Of a stretch of 64,000 nt of DNA, positions 32,339-43,479 are shown in pieces (the first letter of the stretch is position 1; each line of letters begins with the position of its first letter). Origin of the DNA: Rebecca billardiae RCC1528 (Eukaryota > Haptophyta); assembly GCA_965240325.2 (NCBI GenBank), contig OZ251225.1, forward strand, positions 3,286,001 to 3,350,000, written 5' to 3'. The notes beneath the pieces were generated by a model, which saw nothing but the letters and a program-made list of their open reading frames with translations, did no database searches and was not told the origin of the DNA. Both the position numbers and the translations under genes were made by a program.

Positions 32339-33409
32339 CTAGGCCGTGCCAGTGCTCGCCGCGACCGCATCGGACAGCACAACAAAGTCCTCATGTGCTG
32401 CGCCCTCGCAGGTCTCCTCCTCGTCCACCTCCTGCGGAATAGGGCCGCGCTCACCAAGCAGTGGCCGAAAGACGGAGCCGTCCGCCTCCGCAGCGGCAAG
32501 CCTGTGCGTGCATAACGCGCGGGGGCACGAGTGTGAGCTGTGGCCGGCCACGCAGAAACCTCTCGCGGCGCGGGCGCAGTCGCACCTCATCGGCCCTCGT
32601 GACAGCACAAAGGGGCCACTGGCCGGCCCGGCTGAGGCATGCGCGTTCTCCTTGTCCTCGCCACCAGTGAGCGCATCGAGCGCAAGGGCATCTGGAGCGG
32701 CTGCGTGTGCTGGCTTCTCCGCACGCGGCATGCCCGCGCCTGCACCTGCGTTTTCCTTGTCGGCTGCGAGCTTGCCGCCACCTCGCTTCTTGTCCGCCGA
32801 AGAGAGTGCGCGCGCGGCCGAGTCTGCAAAGCTCTTGGCCGCATGGAGACGAGGCGTGTTTGACTGCGCCGGTGACTTGAGTCCGAGAGCAGGCGAGCGG
32901 AGCTGCTCGCGGTCGGGCTCCGCCGGGCACGACTGGCTGCGGTCGACGCGCGGCGGCACGATCCGCTCCTCAGATTCGGCGAACACGGGAGCAGGCACGT
33001 GCAGCGTCAACGGGTCTAGCTTGTCGAGCTGAGCGCGGGGAGCGACGCCCGCGTGCGCGCCTGCAGCGGTGCGCGCCATCGCGCGGATCGCCAGGGACGG
33101 CTTGCCGCCATCGGGGACACGGCCTCGCAGCAGCAGCTCGCTGCACGGCGAGCAGGACTCGTCCGTCGGGCTCTTGGTCGCGAGCTCCGAGGGCAGAAGA
33201 CGAGAGTTGATCGGCTTAGGCAGCGTCGACCGGCGCGTCGACTGCTTTGCGTGCGTCGGCGTGAATCGTGTGTTTGCGTAGGTGGGTCCGTCCTCGCCGT
33301 CGTGCATGGCGTCGACAGCGGAGGGCGACGGCGGCGGTCGCGAGGATGAGGGCCGAGCGTGTGTGATGAGTTTTGAAGCCTGATGGGCCGTTTCGGTGGC
33401 TCCTGGCAT
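32339..33409 (-). CDS. Disordered KEN-box protein of unknown function
   Basis: A single exon of 356 residues rich in Ala, Pro, Ser and charged residues. Two canonical KEN destruction motifs occur in similar contexts, ADKENAGA (residues 218-220) and EDKENAHA (253-255). KEN boxes target cell-cycle proteins to the APC/C-Cdh1 ligase, so cell-cycle-dependent turnover is a reasonable inference. Short Cys/His pieces (MRCDCARAARGFC, HSSHSCPRALCTH at about 274-302) might bind zinc. I do not recognise the family. The low frequency of repeats and stable composition along the frame argue that it is real. Confidence 0.5.
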   Translation of the reverse strand: MPGATETAHQASKLITHARPSSSRPPPSPSAVDAMHDGEDGPTYANTRFTPTHAKQSTRRSTLPKPINSRLLPSELATKSPTDESCSPCSELLLRGRVPDGGKPSLAIRAMARTAAGAHAGVAPRAQLDKLDPLTLHVPAPVFAESEERIVPPRVDRSQSCPAEPDREQLRSPALGLKSPAQSNTPRLHAAKSFADSAARALSSADKKRGGGKLAADKENAGAGAGMPRAEKPAHAAAPDALALDALTGGEDKENAHASAGPASGPFVLSRGPMRCDCARAARGFCVAGHSSHSCPRALCTHRLAAAEADGSVFRPLLGERGPIPQEVDEEETCEGAAHEDFVVLSDAVAASTGTA

Positions 33410-33696
33410 CCCAGCTTTATTCGCATTTTTTCGCAGGCTGCTGGTTCAATATTAACCGCCGGACGACTGACGCCTATGTGACCCGTCGTCACCAAGGGCC
33501 CTTGCCGTCACGTCGGAATCCAGGCTCACGCCTCATCCGGTGATAGGCCTGATAGGGGAGGCCCGGGGATATGACCATCCACCCATGACAAAATCGCATG
33601 GCAGGCGCCCAGTGGCAGTGAGTAGTCGGACTGCCGACGCCGGGCCCGGTCACGGTGGCGGGTCACGGCAGCCGTGGAAATACGGTGGAAGTGGCT

Positions 33697-34746
33697 TCAT
33701 TGCAACTGTCGGCTGCGTCGCGACGCGTGGGCACTCTGCTGGCGCGACCTTCTGGGTGACGGGTTTCTCCCGGAGTTGATGCCGTCGTCCAGCGTGTACA
33801 CCGCCTGCGACGGGTAGAAGGCGCCTGTGTGCACCTGCGCGGCGTGGGCAGCGGCCGCGACCGGTCGGCGCGGCGCGGTTGGGTGAGCCAGCGCGGCGGG
33901 CGCGGCGTCGCAGGGCTACGCGCGCGCGCACCTCGTCAATTTTGAACTTGGTCGCCACGTAGTGCGCGTGCGTCAGGATCAAGTAGAGCGACGTGAGCAT
34001 CAAGAACGTGATGCCCAGGTTGGTGAGCAGCTGCGGGTGCCGCTGCGACCACGCGTACGTGAGCACCATCAAGTGGAACGAGACGATGCCACAACCGAAG
34101 AAGAAAACAGCCGTGCGGTACTCGACCATGATAGACTCGATGGCGATGTGCACGCTGCCATCCGGACCGCGGAGCGCCAAACCTGCCGAGGGGGTGGGTG
34201 CGCATCGGAGAGGGCGCGCGTGGCGTGTGATGACAGGCGCCGCGGCGCGAGAGCGCGAGGGCGGGTCGGCGCGCACCAGGGCCAAGCATCGCGATGAGCG
34301 TGAAGTTGTGCAACGAGAGCAGGGTGCTGCCGACCAGTAAGCTGATCATGAACGGGTAGAGCAGCTGCATCCAGAAGCCACCCTCCTGGTAGTAGCTCAT
34401 CTTGCAGTACACAAGCGCCGCAAAGCCCGAAACCGCCAACACTGCGTTTTGGAATCCCAATGATCTGCGTGCGTCCGCAGGGCAGGGACGAGGAGGACAG
34501 GGACGTGGGCACGATGTGGACAGGTGCTCTGAGGGGCGCGACCCACCTCCCGCCCTCGCGCGCGATCCCCCTCGGCGCTCGCCGGCCAATACACGGTGCG
34601 CCGTCGGCGCAGCCAGAGGCAGAACGAGACGCGGGGCGAGCGGCGCACCTGCTGTTGCGCGTGTAGAGCTCGAGCTCGCGCTCGCGGATCTGGAGCATTC
34701 GCAACCGCGCACGGTTCGCCAGGGCAACCTTATCGGCGTACAGCAT
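33697..34746 (-). CDS. Four-helix membrane protein, Orai-like calcium channel candidate
   Basis: Four exons (34746-34649, 34464-34277, 34182-33932, 33834-33697) give 224 residues. Introns of 184, 94 and 97 bases all start GTGCGC and end CAG. After a charged N-terminal helix (RARLRMLQIRERELELY), four helices are evident: AVLAVSGFAALVYC, LYPFMISLLVGSTLLSLHNF, TAVFFFGCGIVSFHLMVLTY and LLTNLGITFLMLTSLYLILT. Between helices 2 and 3 is GPGLALRGPDGSVHIA, a segment I associate with protist members of the Orai/CRAC family. Topology and size fit Orai, with both ends in the cytosol. The animal pore Glu in helix 1 has no obvious match; YYQEGG follows the helix. Naming it Orai-like is therefore tentative. 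It is divergent from the lipase, 174 bases away. Confidence 0.6.
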
Positions 34747-34920
34747 GGTCGCCTAGGCCGCAGGCCGCAAGGCACTCACACACGCGTTGCCCGGTCAAAC
34801 AGTGCTGGGCGATGGCGGCCCTACAGTGTACAGGCTCGCCGTCGAATCAGCCGCTGATGTGGCGCCCCAAATTCGGCGCCGGTCGGCGTCGAAAAAGACG
34901 AGTACATCCGATTCGTCACG

Positions 34921-36441
34921 ATGGCTGCCGGTCGCGAGCCTACCCATCTGGTCGTGCTCGCGCACGGCGTGGGCGGCCTGGCGAGCGACCTCGCGTACCT
35001 TGCGAAGCTGCTGCGGGCGTATCCAGACGTGCTTGTCTTCGCACCGCGATGCAATGAGCCCGTGCTCGCGCCGTTCGAAGGCGTGGCCGTCGGCGGCGAG
35101 CGGATCGTGAGCGAGGTGCTGGCCGAGATCAGCCAGCGGCCTGCGTTGCGGAAGCTGTCGCTCGTGGGGCACTCGCTCGGCGGTCTGTACGTGCGCTATG
35201 CCGCGGGTGTCCTCTACGGGCGATGCGGCTGCACGCTCATCCCGCTCAACATGGTGACACTCGCAACGCCACACCTTGGAGTCACCCGGCCACGGACGCG
35301 GCCACCGCTGCGCGGCGGCGCATTCAACCGCGCCTTCCAGGTCGTCTCGGAGCGGATGTGCGCACAGCTTGGCGTCGAGCTCAACCTGAGTGATACCGCC
35401 GACGGCATGGTGCCTCTCCTCGTCCGCCTTGCGCACGGGGACTTCCTCCGCGCCCTTCGCTCCTTCCGGCGGCGCTCGCTGTACGCGAACGTGTACAACG
35501 ACTTCCTGGTGCCATTCTGCACGGCCGCGCTCCAGCCGTACAACCCGTACCGCCGCGGCGAGGCTTCGCTGCTCACCTCGGAGCGCTACCCGCACATCAC
35601 GCTGCACTCCCTCTACCAGGCCGCTCTTGGCACGGACGACGCGGGCGTGAATGGTGGCAGTGCTGTGGGCGAGCCCGCTGAGCGGATGTGCGGCGCGGGC
35701 AGGGGCGATGGGGAGCCCGTGCACGGCGCGGCGCGGCACGTGTCAGCTGCCGCCACACCCTTGGAGCATCGCCAGCCGACGAGCGCGGGCGCACGCCGGC
35801 TGGCCTGCGCGCTGGACGAGGCTACAGCCACCGTTGAGCGCATCAACTCGGCCCCCGCAAGTGCGCCGCAAGCGGGACGCTTCGAGCCGCTCGGAGCGCC
35901 GCCCGTCCGCACCCTCACGCGAAGCCGGACAGCGCCTAGCTGGTCTATGGGCGCTGACGGCGAACATCCGGGCGTGCAGCGCCATGGCACCGAGCGCTTC
36001 TCGCTCTCTGGGCGCAGCCGGCCATCTCAAGCCTCGCTGGCCATATTTGCCGGCGCTGATATCGGCGCACGGGGTGTTGCCGGCCCATTCTCCCCCACGC
36101 AGCTCAGCGTCTCTCAGCCGCGCAGCATGCTGCAGCGAGCCGCGTCCTTTGGCGGCGAGCACGCGCGGAGCGAGTACCTGCAACGCGTGCTCCTCGACCT
36201 GAACTCGGTGCACTGGCACCGCTTCGACTGCGTATTCTCGACGCTTGCTGCGCACGAGCAGATCATCAACAAGAACGCCTGGACTGCAGCCATCGGCGTT
36301 GACACGTCTGACGTTTGCCGCCACATCGTGGACCACTTCGTCTTCAACGATGACGAGCTCGGACCACGGCAGTCCCACCCTCTGTCGCCGTCGGCCTCGG
36401 CCTCGGCCTCGGGCTCAGCAGGCCTCTCGCCTTCAGGATGA
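34921..36441 (+). CDS. DUF676/FAM135-type serine esterase (lipase)
   Basis: A single exon of 506 residues. An alpha/beta-hydrolase starts at once: HGVGG (residues 15-19) forms the oxyanion region and GHSLGG holds the nucleophile Ser85. The segment ATPHLGV, typical of DUF676 lipases, follows at about residue 118. Later candidates for the acid and His lie near DFLVPFCTA and RYPHITLHS. The middle ~200 residues are disordered. The final ~60 residues (QRVLLDLNSVHWHRFDCVF, then AHEQIINK) are conserved in this family and probably pack on the hydrolase. Substrate is unknown, probably membrane lipid or acyl ester. No signal peptide is seen. Confidence 0.8.
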   Translation: MAAGREPTHLVVLAHGVGGLASDLAYLAKLLRAYPDVLVFAPRCNEPVLAPFEGVAVGGERIVSEVLAEISQRPALRKLSLVGHSLGGLYVRYAAGVLYGRCGCTLIPLNMVTLATPHLGVTRPRTRPPLRGGAFNRAFQVVSERMCAQLGVELNLSDTADGMVPLLVRLAHGDFLRALRSFRRRSLYANVYNDFLVPFCTAALQPYNPYRRGEASLLTSERYPHITLHSLYQAALGTDDAGVNGGSAVGEPAERMCGAGRGDGEPVHGAARHVSAAATPLEHRQPTSAGARRLACALDEATATVERINSAPASAPQAGRFEPLGAPPVRTLTRSRTAPSWSMGADGEHPGVQRHGTERFSLSGRSRPSQASLAIFAGADIGARGVAGPFSPTQLSVSQPRSMLQRAASFGGEHARSEYLQRVLLDLNSVHWHRFDCVFSTLAAHEQIINKNAWTAAIGVDTSDVCRHIVDHFVFNDDELGPRQSHPLSPSASASASGSAGLSPSG

Positions 36442-36583
36442 GGGAGTCTACGGTGACATCAGCACTGAGTCACTTGTCATCATATGTAAGGCGTGTATTC
36501 GTCCGTCACTCTGATGCGGCTGGAACTGGAATTATAACGGAGTGCGGGCCCTGACGGGCCTGAGTCCGAGGGTCGTCAGAACT

Positions 36584-36679
<96 letters not shown>

Positions 36680-37457
36680 TAGCCACTCCGCCATGCCCGG
36701 CTCGTACAAGGCGTCGGGTACGAATGGACTCTGGAGCTGGATGGTCGCGGCGCGCGGCGTCGTGGAGTAGACAGACCACAATGATCAATCATGGAACGAT
36801 CAGGTTAGCTATGTTGGGATTTGAGCAACGAACGACAGCGGGCGCTGGCAGCGGCGTGGCGGTTGAGCTGCTGCCCGAGGTCGAGAGGGCGCCCGCGAGT
36901 CGTCAGTCACTGAGCAAGGTCGATTAAGGCTGATGGCTCGCTGACACTGCAGTGCTTCCATATCCGCCAGAGGCCGAGGGTGGGCGGGCGGGCAAACGAT
37001 GAAGCGTGCGGGTTGACGCGACAGCGGCGAGAGCAAGAGACCATTGCATGAGGGGCGACGCGGCGAAGACAGATGATGACGTCGCGCCGCCGAACGATCA
37101 GGCGGGGAGCCGGGCCACACAGACAGCCAGCGACCTTACCGAGCAGAGGGGCTGCGGCGACTGCGGTGCACCTCCTGCAGCGGAGCGTGCACCCGGCAGT
37201 GCCCGATGCAGGCGATTCCCTTGCCCAGCTCGGCGCCTTCGTCGTGAGCAGCCCCATGGCGCCCCCGAGAGTGAAGCCTGATCGATCCGATGTGAGCGGT
37301 AACCAACCGAGTCCTGCAGGTGCGCCGCTGTGGGCCAGATTGGCAGCGCACCAGGACTCCTGCGCGCGGCGGTGCGCACAGGACAACGCAGGAATGCCGT
37401 GCGAGCCGGATTCTTGGCGTCGCTCATAGACACTCAGTTATAGGTTCCCTATAACGC

Positions 37458-37459
<2 letters not shown>
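36442..37459. other. Intergenic, no gene seen
   Basis: Contains the (AT)n tract at 36583-36676. The remaining ~750 bases have several short frames but none with protein-like character. Confidence 0.4.
36583..36676. repeat. (AT)n microsatellite
   Basis: About 94 bases of uninterrupted alternation of A and T. Confidence 0.95.

Positions 37460-37518
<59 letters not shown>
37460..37518. repeat. (AT)n microsatellite at an element boundary
   Basis: About 58 bases of AT alternation directly abutting the hairpin end of family 2 copy A. Shorter AT tracts touch the hairpin end of copies B and D as well, so this is probably linked to the insertion site. Confidence 0.9.
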
Positions 37519-37521
<3 letters not shown>

Positions 37522-39369
37522 CGGCTACGCCGGTCTTCGGGTAGTGAACAACGAGGTTGAGGGCGCACGGCCCTAGCAGCCGGCTTGTGACGACACGGTC
37601 GGACGGTCGGACGGTGCATGCGCCGTGCAGCCGAGTCACACTGGCGAGTCAGCCGACTGCCAAGTGCTCGGCTCAGTGTGAACGGCGACGCAGCTGAGGC
37701 AGAGCGGCGCGCAATAAGATCCGACAGCCGGGCGGCGGCGCCGGGGGTGCACGCGAGCTCGCACGCGCGTTGTGTGCGCAGCCGCGCTGCGCGCAGAGCA
37801 GCCACAGCGCCGCGCCCGACCACTTCGCGAGAAGGCAGAAGCCGCTCGGCGCCGCGCGCGGCGGCCGAGCAGCGGCGCCTCCGCGGCGCGCGCCGCGCCG
37901 CCGCCGCCCGCCTCAGCCAGGACCACGGCGCGCGAGCGGCTTGCGGCTTGCGGCGGCGGCGGGCAGCGGTGGCTCGGCGAGCGCGCACAGCGCTGGCCCT
38001 CGATCGAGCGAGTCCATAGCCGCGCGAGCGCGCCCGCACGGCCGAGCGCCGCGGGTCGCGCGCCGCGCGCCATCGCCCACACGGCCGCGGCCGCGTGCGC
38101 CGCCGTCCGCCACGAGGGCGCGGTGCAGTGGTGCGAGCCACAGCGCCGCGCCCGACCACTGCGCGAGAAGCCGCTGCGCCGCGCGCGGCGGCAGCAGCGG
38201 CGCCTCCGCAGCGCGCCACGCCGCCGCCGCCGGCGCGCCTCGCCGCGGCCGCGGCGCGCGAGCGGCCTGCGGCTTGCGGCGGCGGCGGGCAGCGGCGGCT
38301 CGGCGAGCGCGCACAGCGCTCCCTCGAGCGAGTCCATAGCCGCGCGAGCGCGCCCGCACGGCCGAGCGCCGCCGCGTACGTCGGGTCACGCGCCGCGCGC
38401 CATCGCCCACGGCGGCCCGGCGGACGCCGTCACTCACGCCGGGCGCCGCCGTCCGCCACGAGGGCGCGGTGCGGTGGCGCACGCGGCGGGCTTGGCGGGG
38501 TCGAGCGCGCAGTGCGCAATCACCTCGAGCAGCAGCTGCGCCACCTCGTACGCGTGCAGCGTCGGCGCGCCTCGCACGGGGGTCCGATTTTAAAAGTGAC
38601 GGTTCACGACTCGCAACTCGCGCTTATTATTATAGTTTCAGGCTGCTCACAATAATCACATCACGCGGGTGATCACTAATAACCTTTACAATTTACAGGT
38701 GATTAACAAGCTAGTTGGAGACCACGCTGATTGGCTTTCACTCGGATCTCGATATCAAGAAGCCAGGCTTCTTGATTCTGTTCACCGATGAATTGTCCTA
38801 TGACTACTCATGCTGAATATGGGCATGAGAATCTTGGGTTAAAACCACAAAATTTGGATTTCCCCTTTCAAGCTGTCCAGGACACACTCGTTTTCAGAGA
38901 GCTGTTAATCCTCGCAGATAGAGGTACGTCGAATGCCACCCACATTAGGCCAAGACTAAGGCCAGGGCGCGCGGGAACGTCGATTCAAGCTACCCGCGCA
39001 ATACCATATCGCGTCGCTTTGATGAATCTGAGGAGTGAACAGCTATCCAGAGAATTAGTTCGATATCTCACCTTTTTTAGGGTCAGTTCAACACACGAAT
39101 CTTGACTATCAGAATGGTATCAGAGATGACTTCGTCCCATTTGATTCCGATTTCTTCTATTACTTACTATCCAAGGATTAAGGAGCAGTACCGGCAATCA
39201 TGAGCAGCGATATGGACTGAAATGCTGCGGTTTCACACCTAAATCCACCTACAAAAATCCCCCAAATCCTGCGCGCATCCTCTTTTTTGATTTTGCGGAG
39301 CACGTGCGCCGCCCCCCCCCGGCTTTCGCTCACGGCCACGCTCAGACCTTTCGGGGGGCCGTGCGCCAT
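37517..39369 (+). mobile_element. Terminal-hairpin element, family 2, copy A
   Basis: The left end is ATGATCGGC with stem-loop GATCGGCTACGCCGGTC (37519-37535; one G-T wobble), then TTCGGGTAGTGAACAACG and GGCGCACGGCCC. The right end is GGCCGTGCGCCAT, the inverse of ATGGCGCACGGCC. Copy B (45849-47717, inverted) has the same two ends and nearly the same length (1853 versus 1869). The left ~1.1 kb is very GC-rich with an internal ~320-base tandem duplication (37.85-38.08 and 38.17-38.41 kb). The right ~0.7 kb is AT-rich. On the minus strand about 38577-38450 a coding-like piece reads TLHAYEVAQLLLEVIAHCAL, probably a captured gene fragment. No transposase was recognised. Confidence 0.65.
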
Positions 39370-39466
39370 TACGGCGAGGAGCACTGATCCTGGTGTTTGT
39401 CTCTGCTGCTCGATCTGCTGCTACAGCTTGCTGACTCTGACGCCTGCCCGTTGCATACCAACCACG

Positions 39467-39558
<92 letters not shown>

Positions 39559-40352
39559 GTGTGTGTGTGTGTAGTGGTCGTAGTTATATACGCGACTTAT
39601 GACCCGCGCCGCTATATCGAACGCGCGGACCGCCCTGTGACCTGTCATGTTCGTCCGCTGATTGTCAGTATAACTATCGTCACGCTCACATCTCACTCCG
39701 ACGAGTCAGTACGCTCACTCCGAGGCGTGAATCAATGTGACGCAGCAGACCGGACGCATACTGCCTGACGTACACTCACGCGGTCCGACTAGGGCCACTG
39801 TCGAAGTAGTCAGCATACATCTAGGGATGATTAGGGCGTTGACCAGGAGTCCAGGACCACGTCCACTGACTGCGCGTCGACTGACCGCGTGGCGGACTCC
39901 GGACTCCGCCGGAGTGATCGTGGAGTGTCTCAGTCTGGAGTCCGCCCCTGGAGTCGGGCCTCTCAGTAGTCTCACCCTGGTCTCACTCTCAGTGGGAGTC
40001 AGTGGCATTACACTCGGATGGTGTAGTGTCAGTTACAGGGGCGTTGCGCCAGCTGGACAAAACACGGTTCCGAATAGTCTGTTCAGATCTTGCTGATCTC
40101 GCTTCTCAAAGAGAAACGTTCGGATCCGCGCTCTACCACCTCGTAACTACACTGTACTGTAACTATGCATGTAATTTTACTAAACTTAATTTACCCACCA
40201 CAGCTTCGTGTCTTTACGAAGCCTAGGTCCCTCGCGTTTCGCCCGTTTGTCCAGCTGGGCGTCAACGCTCTCAACTCTCAGTCTCAAGCCGTGAAGCCCT
40301 CAGTACGCTCCGCCGTCACGTCACTCGGTCACGTGTATATGAATTATGATGT
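39370..40352. other. Intergenic with a long (GT)n microsatellite
   Basis: Bases 39467-39573 are ~107 bases of GT alternation with one GC interruption. The rest has no convincing gene. Confidence 0.5.
39467..39573. repeat. (GT)n microsatellite
   Basis: Alternating G and T interrupted near 39554 by GTGCGTG. Confidence 0.95.
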
Positions 40353-41935
40353 ATGACCGCGTTCCGCGGTCCTTTTCCGTAGAACGAACGTAGTTCAGGG
40401 CCCGCGGTGGCGGTGCACCCTCCGTCGCAGTCGTCCATTGACAGACCCGGAGTTGCATGCCCGTACAACTAGACTCTCCACCAGCGGGCAGCGGCGCGCC
40501 GCCGCCCGCCGCGCCGCGGGCGGGCCCATCGCACTTCGCAGCCGCCGGCGCGGCGCCGATTGTGTACAGGCGGATGCGACGAGGCGTGATCGACGCATGA
40601 GCGCGACTCCACGTGCACGCCAGGCCACGCGAAGCTGACCGCCAGGGAGCACGGTGCGGGGCCGCGGATTCGTTCGGGCCGCCGTGCTGCTGACTGTGAC
40701 CGCTGTCCCGGGTCACCGCGCACCGGCAGCGCCAGGATAGTTGGATGATTTGCACTGGTCCGAGTAGGGTTCGACCAGCGCCTGCGCGACGGCCGACAGG
40801 CGGGCGCGAGGCGTGATCGACGCATGAGCGCAACTCTACGTGCACGCCAGGCCACGCGGAGCTGACAGCCCGAGGGACGGCACGCAGTGCCGAGGTTCGA
40901 GGGCACCGCAGTCACAGATCGTTCGCGCACGCCGCGCGTGCACGGGCGGACACACCTCGATCAGGCTCGGCACGCGTTGCAGAGGCACAGCCAGCTCTGG
41001 GGACGGCACGCACCACCGTCGCCCGCGCAGCTCGTCCTCCTCACAGTAGAGTACCGTTCAGTTCCGAGGCGTAGCCCTCGCTCAGACTCGGTCGACCGTC
41101 GACGATGGACTCGGATCGTCGGCGCTCCCCGGAAAGGCATGGCAAGGGCGGCGCGTGGTGAAGTCGAAGACTCAGAGATCGATCAGTCCGGCATCAGGCG
41201 CCGCTGCCCCCGAGCTTGCGAGAGCCCGAATACAGGGCGGCTGCCGCGGCGCGGCGGCGGGGCGCCCCGGGCGACGCGCGCGGCCGCGCGCAGGCATCGA
41301 CACGGGGCGGCGGGGGCGCGCGGAGTGAGCGGGGGCACGAACGCGATGTCGACGGCAGTCGGGACCCGCCACAGCCGCGCGCTCCAGGCGCCACTCGCCA
41401 CGCGCACCTGCCCATCGCCGTCCTCACCCGTCGGTCGCTCGTGGCTGGCGCCTCCTTGAGCTCCTGTCGCCGCAGCCGCGGCGTACAAACGCGGGCCGCA
41501 CACGCCGCGCGCCGCGCCCCCTCCGGCTCCGACTATACGGATAGCTGCGGCGGGTATTTTCAATCTCTCGCACTATTGGAGTCACTGGTTGGACGATTAT
41601 GTCAACGGTCGTTCTTGGCATCTTGCAGCGGCGAGGCCATATTATTTTACTATGGTCACACTACATTAAGGAGAGTCTACCCACAATTACCCTGCCTCGC
41701 ACACTTGGGCGCGGGTTTCGTTGATTCCTCTGTTCACTATTCAAGACGGCGGACGCGCCCTTTTTCGACGAGGATGCACCTGTAAGGGAGTCTCAAAATT
41801 CGAAACTCGGTCTCCTCCAGCCCTGAAAATCGTCCCCCGTCCCTTTTTTCTTTGATCAAAGATCTTTTTGAAACGTGGTTCGGGCCCGCTGGTGCGGGCT
41901 CCACGCTGCGCGCTCCGCCCTGCACCGCGGGCCAT
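40353..41935 (-). mobile_element. Terminal-hairpin element, family 1, copy B
   Basis: Same ends as copy A on the opposite strand: ATGACCGCGTTCCGCGGTC at 40353-40371 (the stem-loop end) and CCGCGGGCCAT at 41925-41935. It is 1583 bases long. Its interior is closely related to copy A (21844-23518), with small indels, so A and B form inverted dispersed copies 17-20 kb apart. Near its non-hairpin end it also shares the GTGTGCGAGG...GGGTAATTGTGGGTAGACT segment with copy C. Coding-like remnant: SGAWSARLWRVPTAVDIAF on the minus strand near 41390. Confidence 0.65.
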
Positions 41936-42104
41936 AACGACCGGCCGGTCACGGTATGATTAACTAGCAGTAAGCGTATGTTACTACTAAGCAGTATAGA
42001 CTATCGTCATCATGGACATGCATCCGTTCGATCCGAGCGGACTGGCCGCCGTCGCCGTCGGGCCGCCGCGCGCGCGGAACTTCAACTTTTTTTGGCGGGC
42101 CAAG

Positions 42105-43094
42105 TCACTGTTCAATATCGGCCGACATGAAGTATGCGCTGAGCAGCATGCCTGTGGCCCACACCTCGAACGAATTTGGCGCAAGACTCCTTGCGATGAA
42201 ATCCAGCCAACTCCTCGATCGTGCTCGTAGCCGGATCTCGTTGGCGAGCCACTCAGAGGTGGGCTCGATGCCGTCGCCCGTGAACGCCGAGCAGGGCTGA
42301 ACGTGCATGCGGTGTGATGCCGCGCGTGGCGACAGGGGCTGGACCACGCGCCAGAACAGGTCCTGCAGGATGCACGGCGGCAGCTCCGGCACGGCGCAGC
42401 TGCCGCGCGCGCGGGGATGCTGCGAGTGCAGGAACGTGCGGAAGGCGCGCATGTCCATGCAGCGGTCGAGGCGGAGTGCACAGCTCAGCTCGAGCGCAGC
42501 GCGGCTCGGATGAGAACTGACCGCATCCATCTTATTGCACACGATCAGGAACGGGACATCTTCGAGCTCTTGAACCTCAAGCAGACGTTCGAGCTCAGCA
42601 ATCGACTCCGTCCAGCGAGAACGATCGGCGCAGTCGATGACAAAGAGGACAGCGTCTGCTGCGCTGTAGTACTCTCGCCATAGCCGTCTCGGCCCGCCGT
42701 CCCAGCCACTGCGTCCAGACAGATCGTACGTGCGGCAGGCGATCGGGCGCCCACGGCCGCGAACGCTGAACTCCTTCGCTGCCGGCACGAACGGCACCGT
42801 GGGCTGAACGTCACCGGCGTCCAGCTTCCCCATCTTGCCATTCAGCCTTCGGATGAGCGTTGACTTGCCCGATCCGTCGATGCCGAGCACGAGCACCTTT
42901 GCATTGGAAGCGTCGCCGTTTCGCCATCGGAGCCAGGTGCGCCCGAGGATCGCCGCGAGCACACTCACTGCGACATGACGCGCGCGTAGTAGCGTCACGC
43001 TCACAGCGATGCTGGTCCCGGCGAGTCGCATCGCTGCTCGAGACAAGTGCTTTGCGCACGCGGCCCCGACCGCTTTTGCAGCCTCAGTCGCCAT
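42105..43094 (-). CDS. Arf/Sar-family small GTPase with membrane-like N-terminal extension
   Basis: A single exon of 329 residues, nearly twice the size of usual Arf proteins. The P-loop is GIDGSGKST (71-79), switch I Thr is in QPTVPF (Thr99), switch II opens YDLSG (124-127) where Arf has DVGG, the base-specificity motif is NKMD (187-190), and SAF (269-271) is G5. Residues 20-55 form a hydrophobic N-terminal extension (AVSVTLLRARHVAVSVLAAILG) that could anchor it in a membrane in place of the myristoylated Arf helix. An insert lies between NKMD and SAF. The C-terminus has a further hydrophobic stretch (WATGMLLSAYFM). A trafficking role is likely. The Gln of the GTPase switch is not evident. 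Confidence 0.75.
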   Translation of the reverse strand: MATEAAKAVGAACAKHLSRAAMRLAGTSIAVSVTLLRARHVAVSVLAAILGRTWLRWRNGDASNAKVLVLGIDGSGKSTLIRRLNGKMGKLDAGDVQPTVPFVPAAKEFSVRGRGRPIACRTYDLSGRSGWDGGPRRLWREYYSAADAVLFVIDCADRSRWTESIAELERLLEVQELEDVPFLIVCNKMDAVSSHPSRAALELSCALRLDRCMDMRAFRTFLHSQHPRARGSCAVPELPPCILQDLFWRVVQPLSPRAASHRMHVQPCSAFTGDGIEPTSEWLANEIRLRARSRSWLDFIARSLAPNSFEVWATGMLLSAYFMSADIEQ

Positions 43095-43479
43095 CGTTTC
43101 GGGCCTCCGCGACCCGCGCCAAAAAACCGGTGAGAGGATTATTGGGAAATCTCAAAAACAATAAAATCTTGCGCGCATTCAAACGGTGTCAGCACGACGG
43201 CCGTTGGCTGGCCTCGGTCGCCTCGGCGGGACCTGCCATCGCCTGTCTCGTGCCGGAAGCAAGCAGGGCGCGGCGCGCGACTGCTCCGCGATGCTGCAGC
43301 GCGGGACTACGCGCTTCCCCGCGGTGACGTCCATCCTATGGTACGCCCAGCAGCACCGCGAGTAGCGCCGCGGCGCCGCTCGAACCGGCCCCAGAGTGAT
43401 CCACGCGTCTGTCGCACCCTGCGCTCTGCACTCGCGACTCGCCGCGCGCAGGGACCGTGCCGCGCAGGGTGCGCCGACG
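43095..43479. promoter_or_regulatory. Divergent intergenic region (GTPase/STIL-like)
   Basis: A 385-base spacer between two divergent starts. No defined motif was recognised; a promoter role is inferred from position. An in-frame Met at 43396 could extend the STIL-like protein, but the added residues look non-conserved. Confidence 0.35.

Noticed and set aside
36583-36781. Frame encoding a long Ile-Tyr repeat
   Set aside because: Translation of the (AT)n microsatellite, not a protein.
39397-39696. Frames encoding Cys-Val or Thr-His repeats
   Set aside because: Translation of the (GT)n microsatellite.
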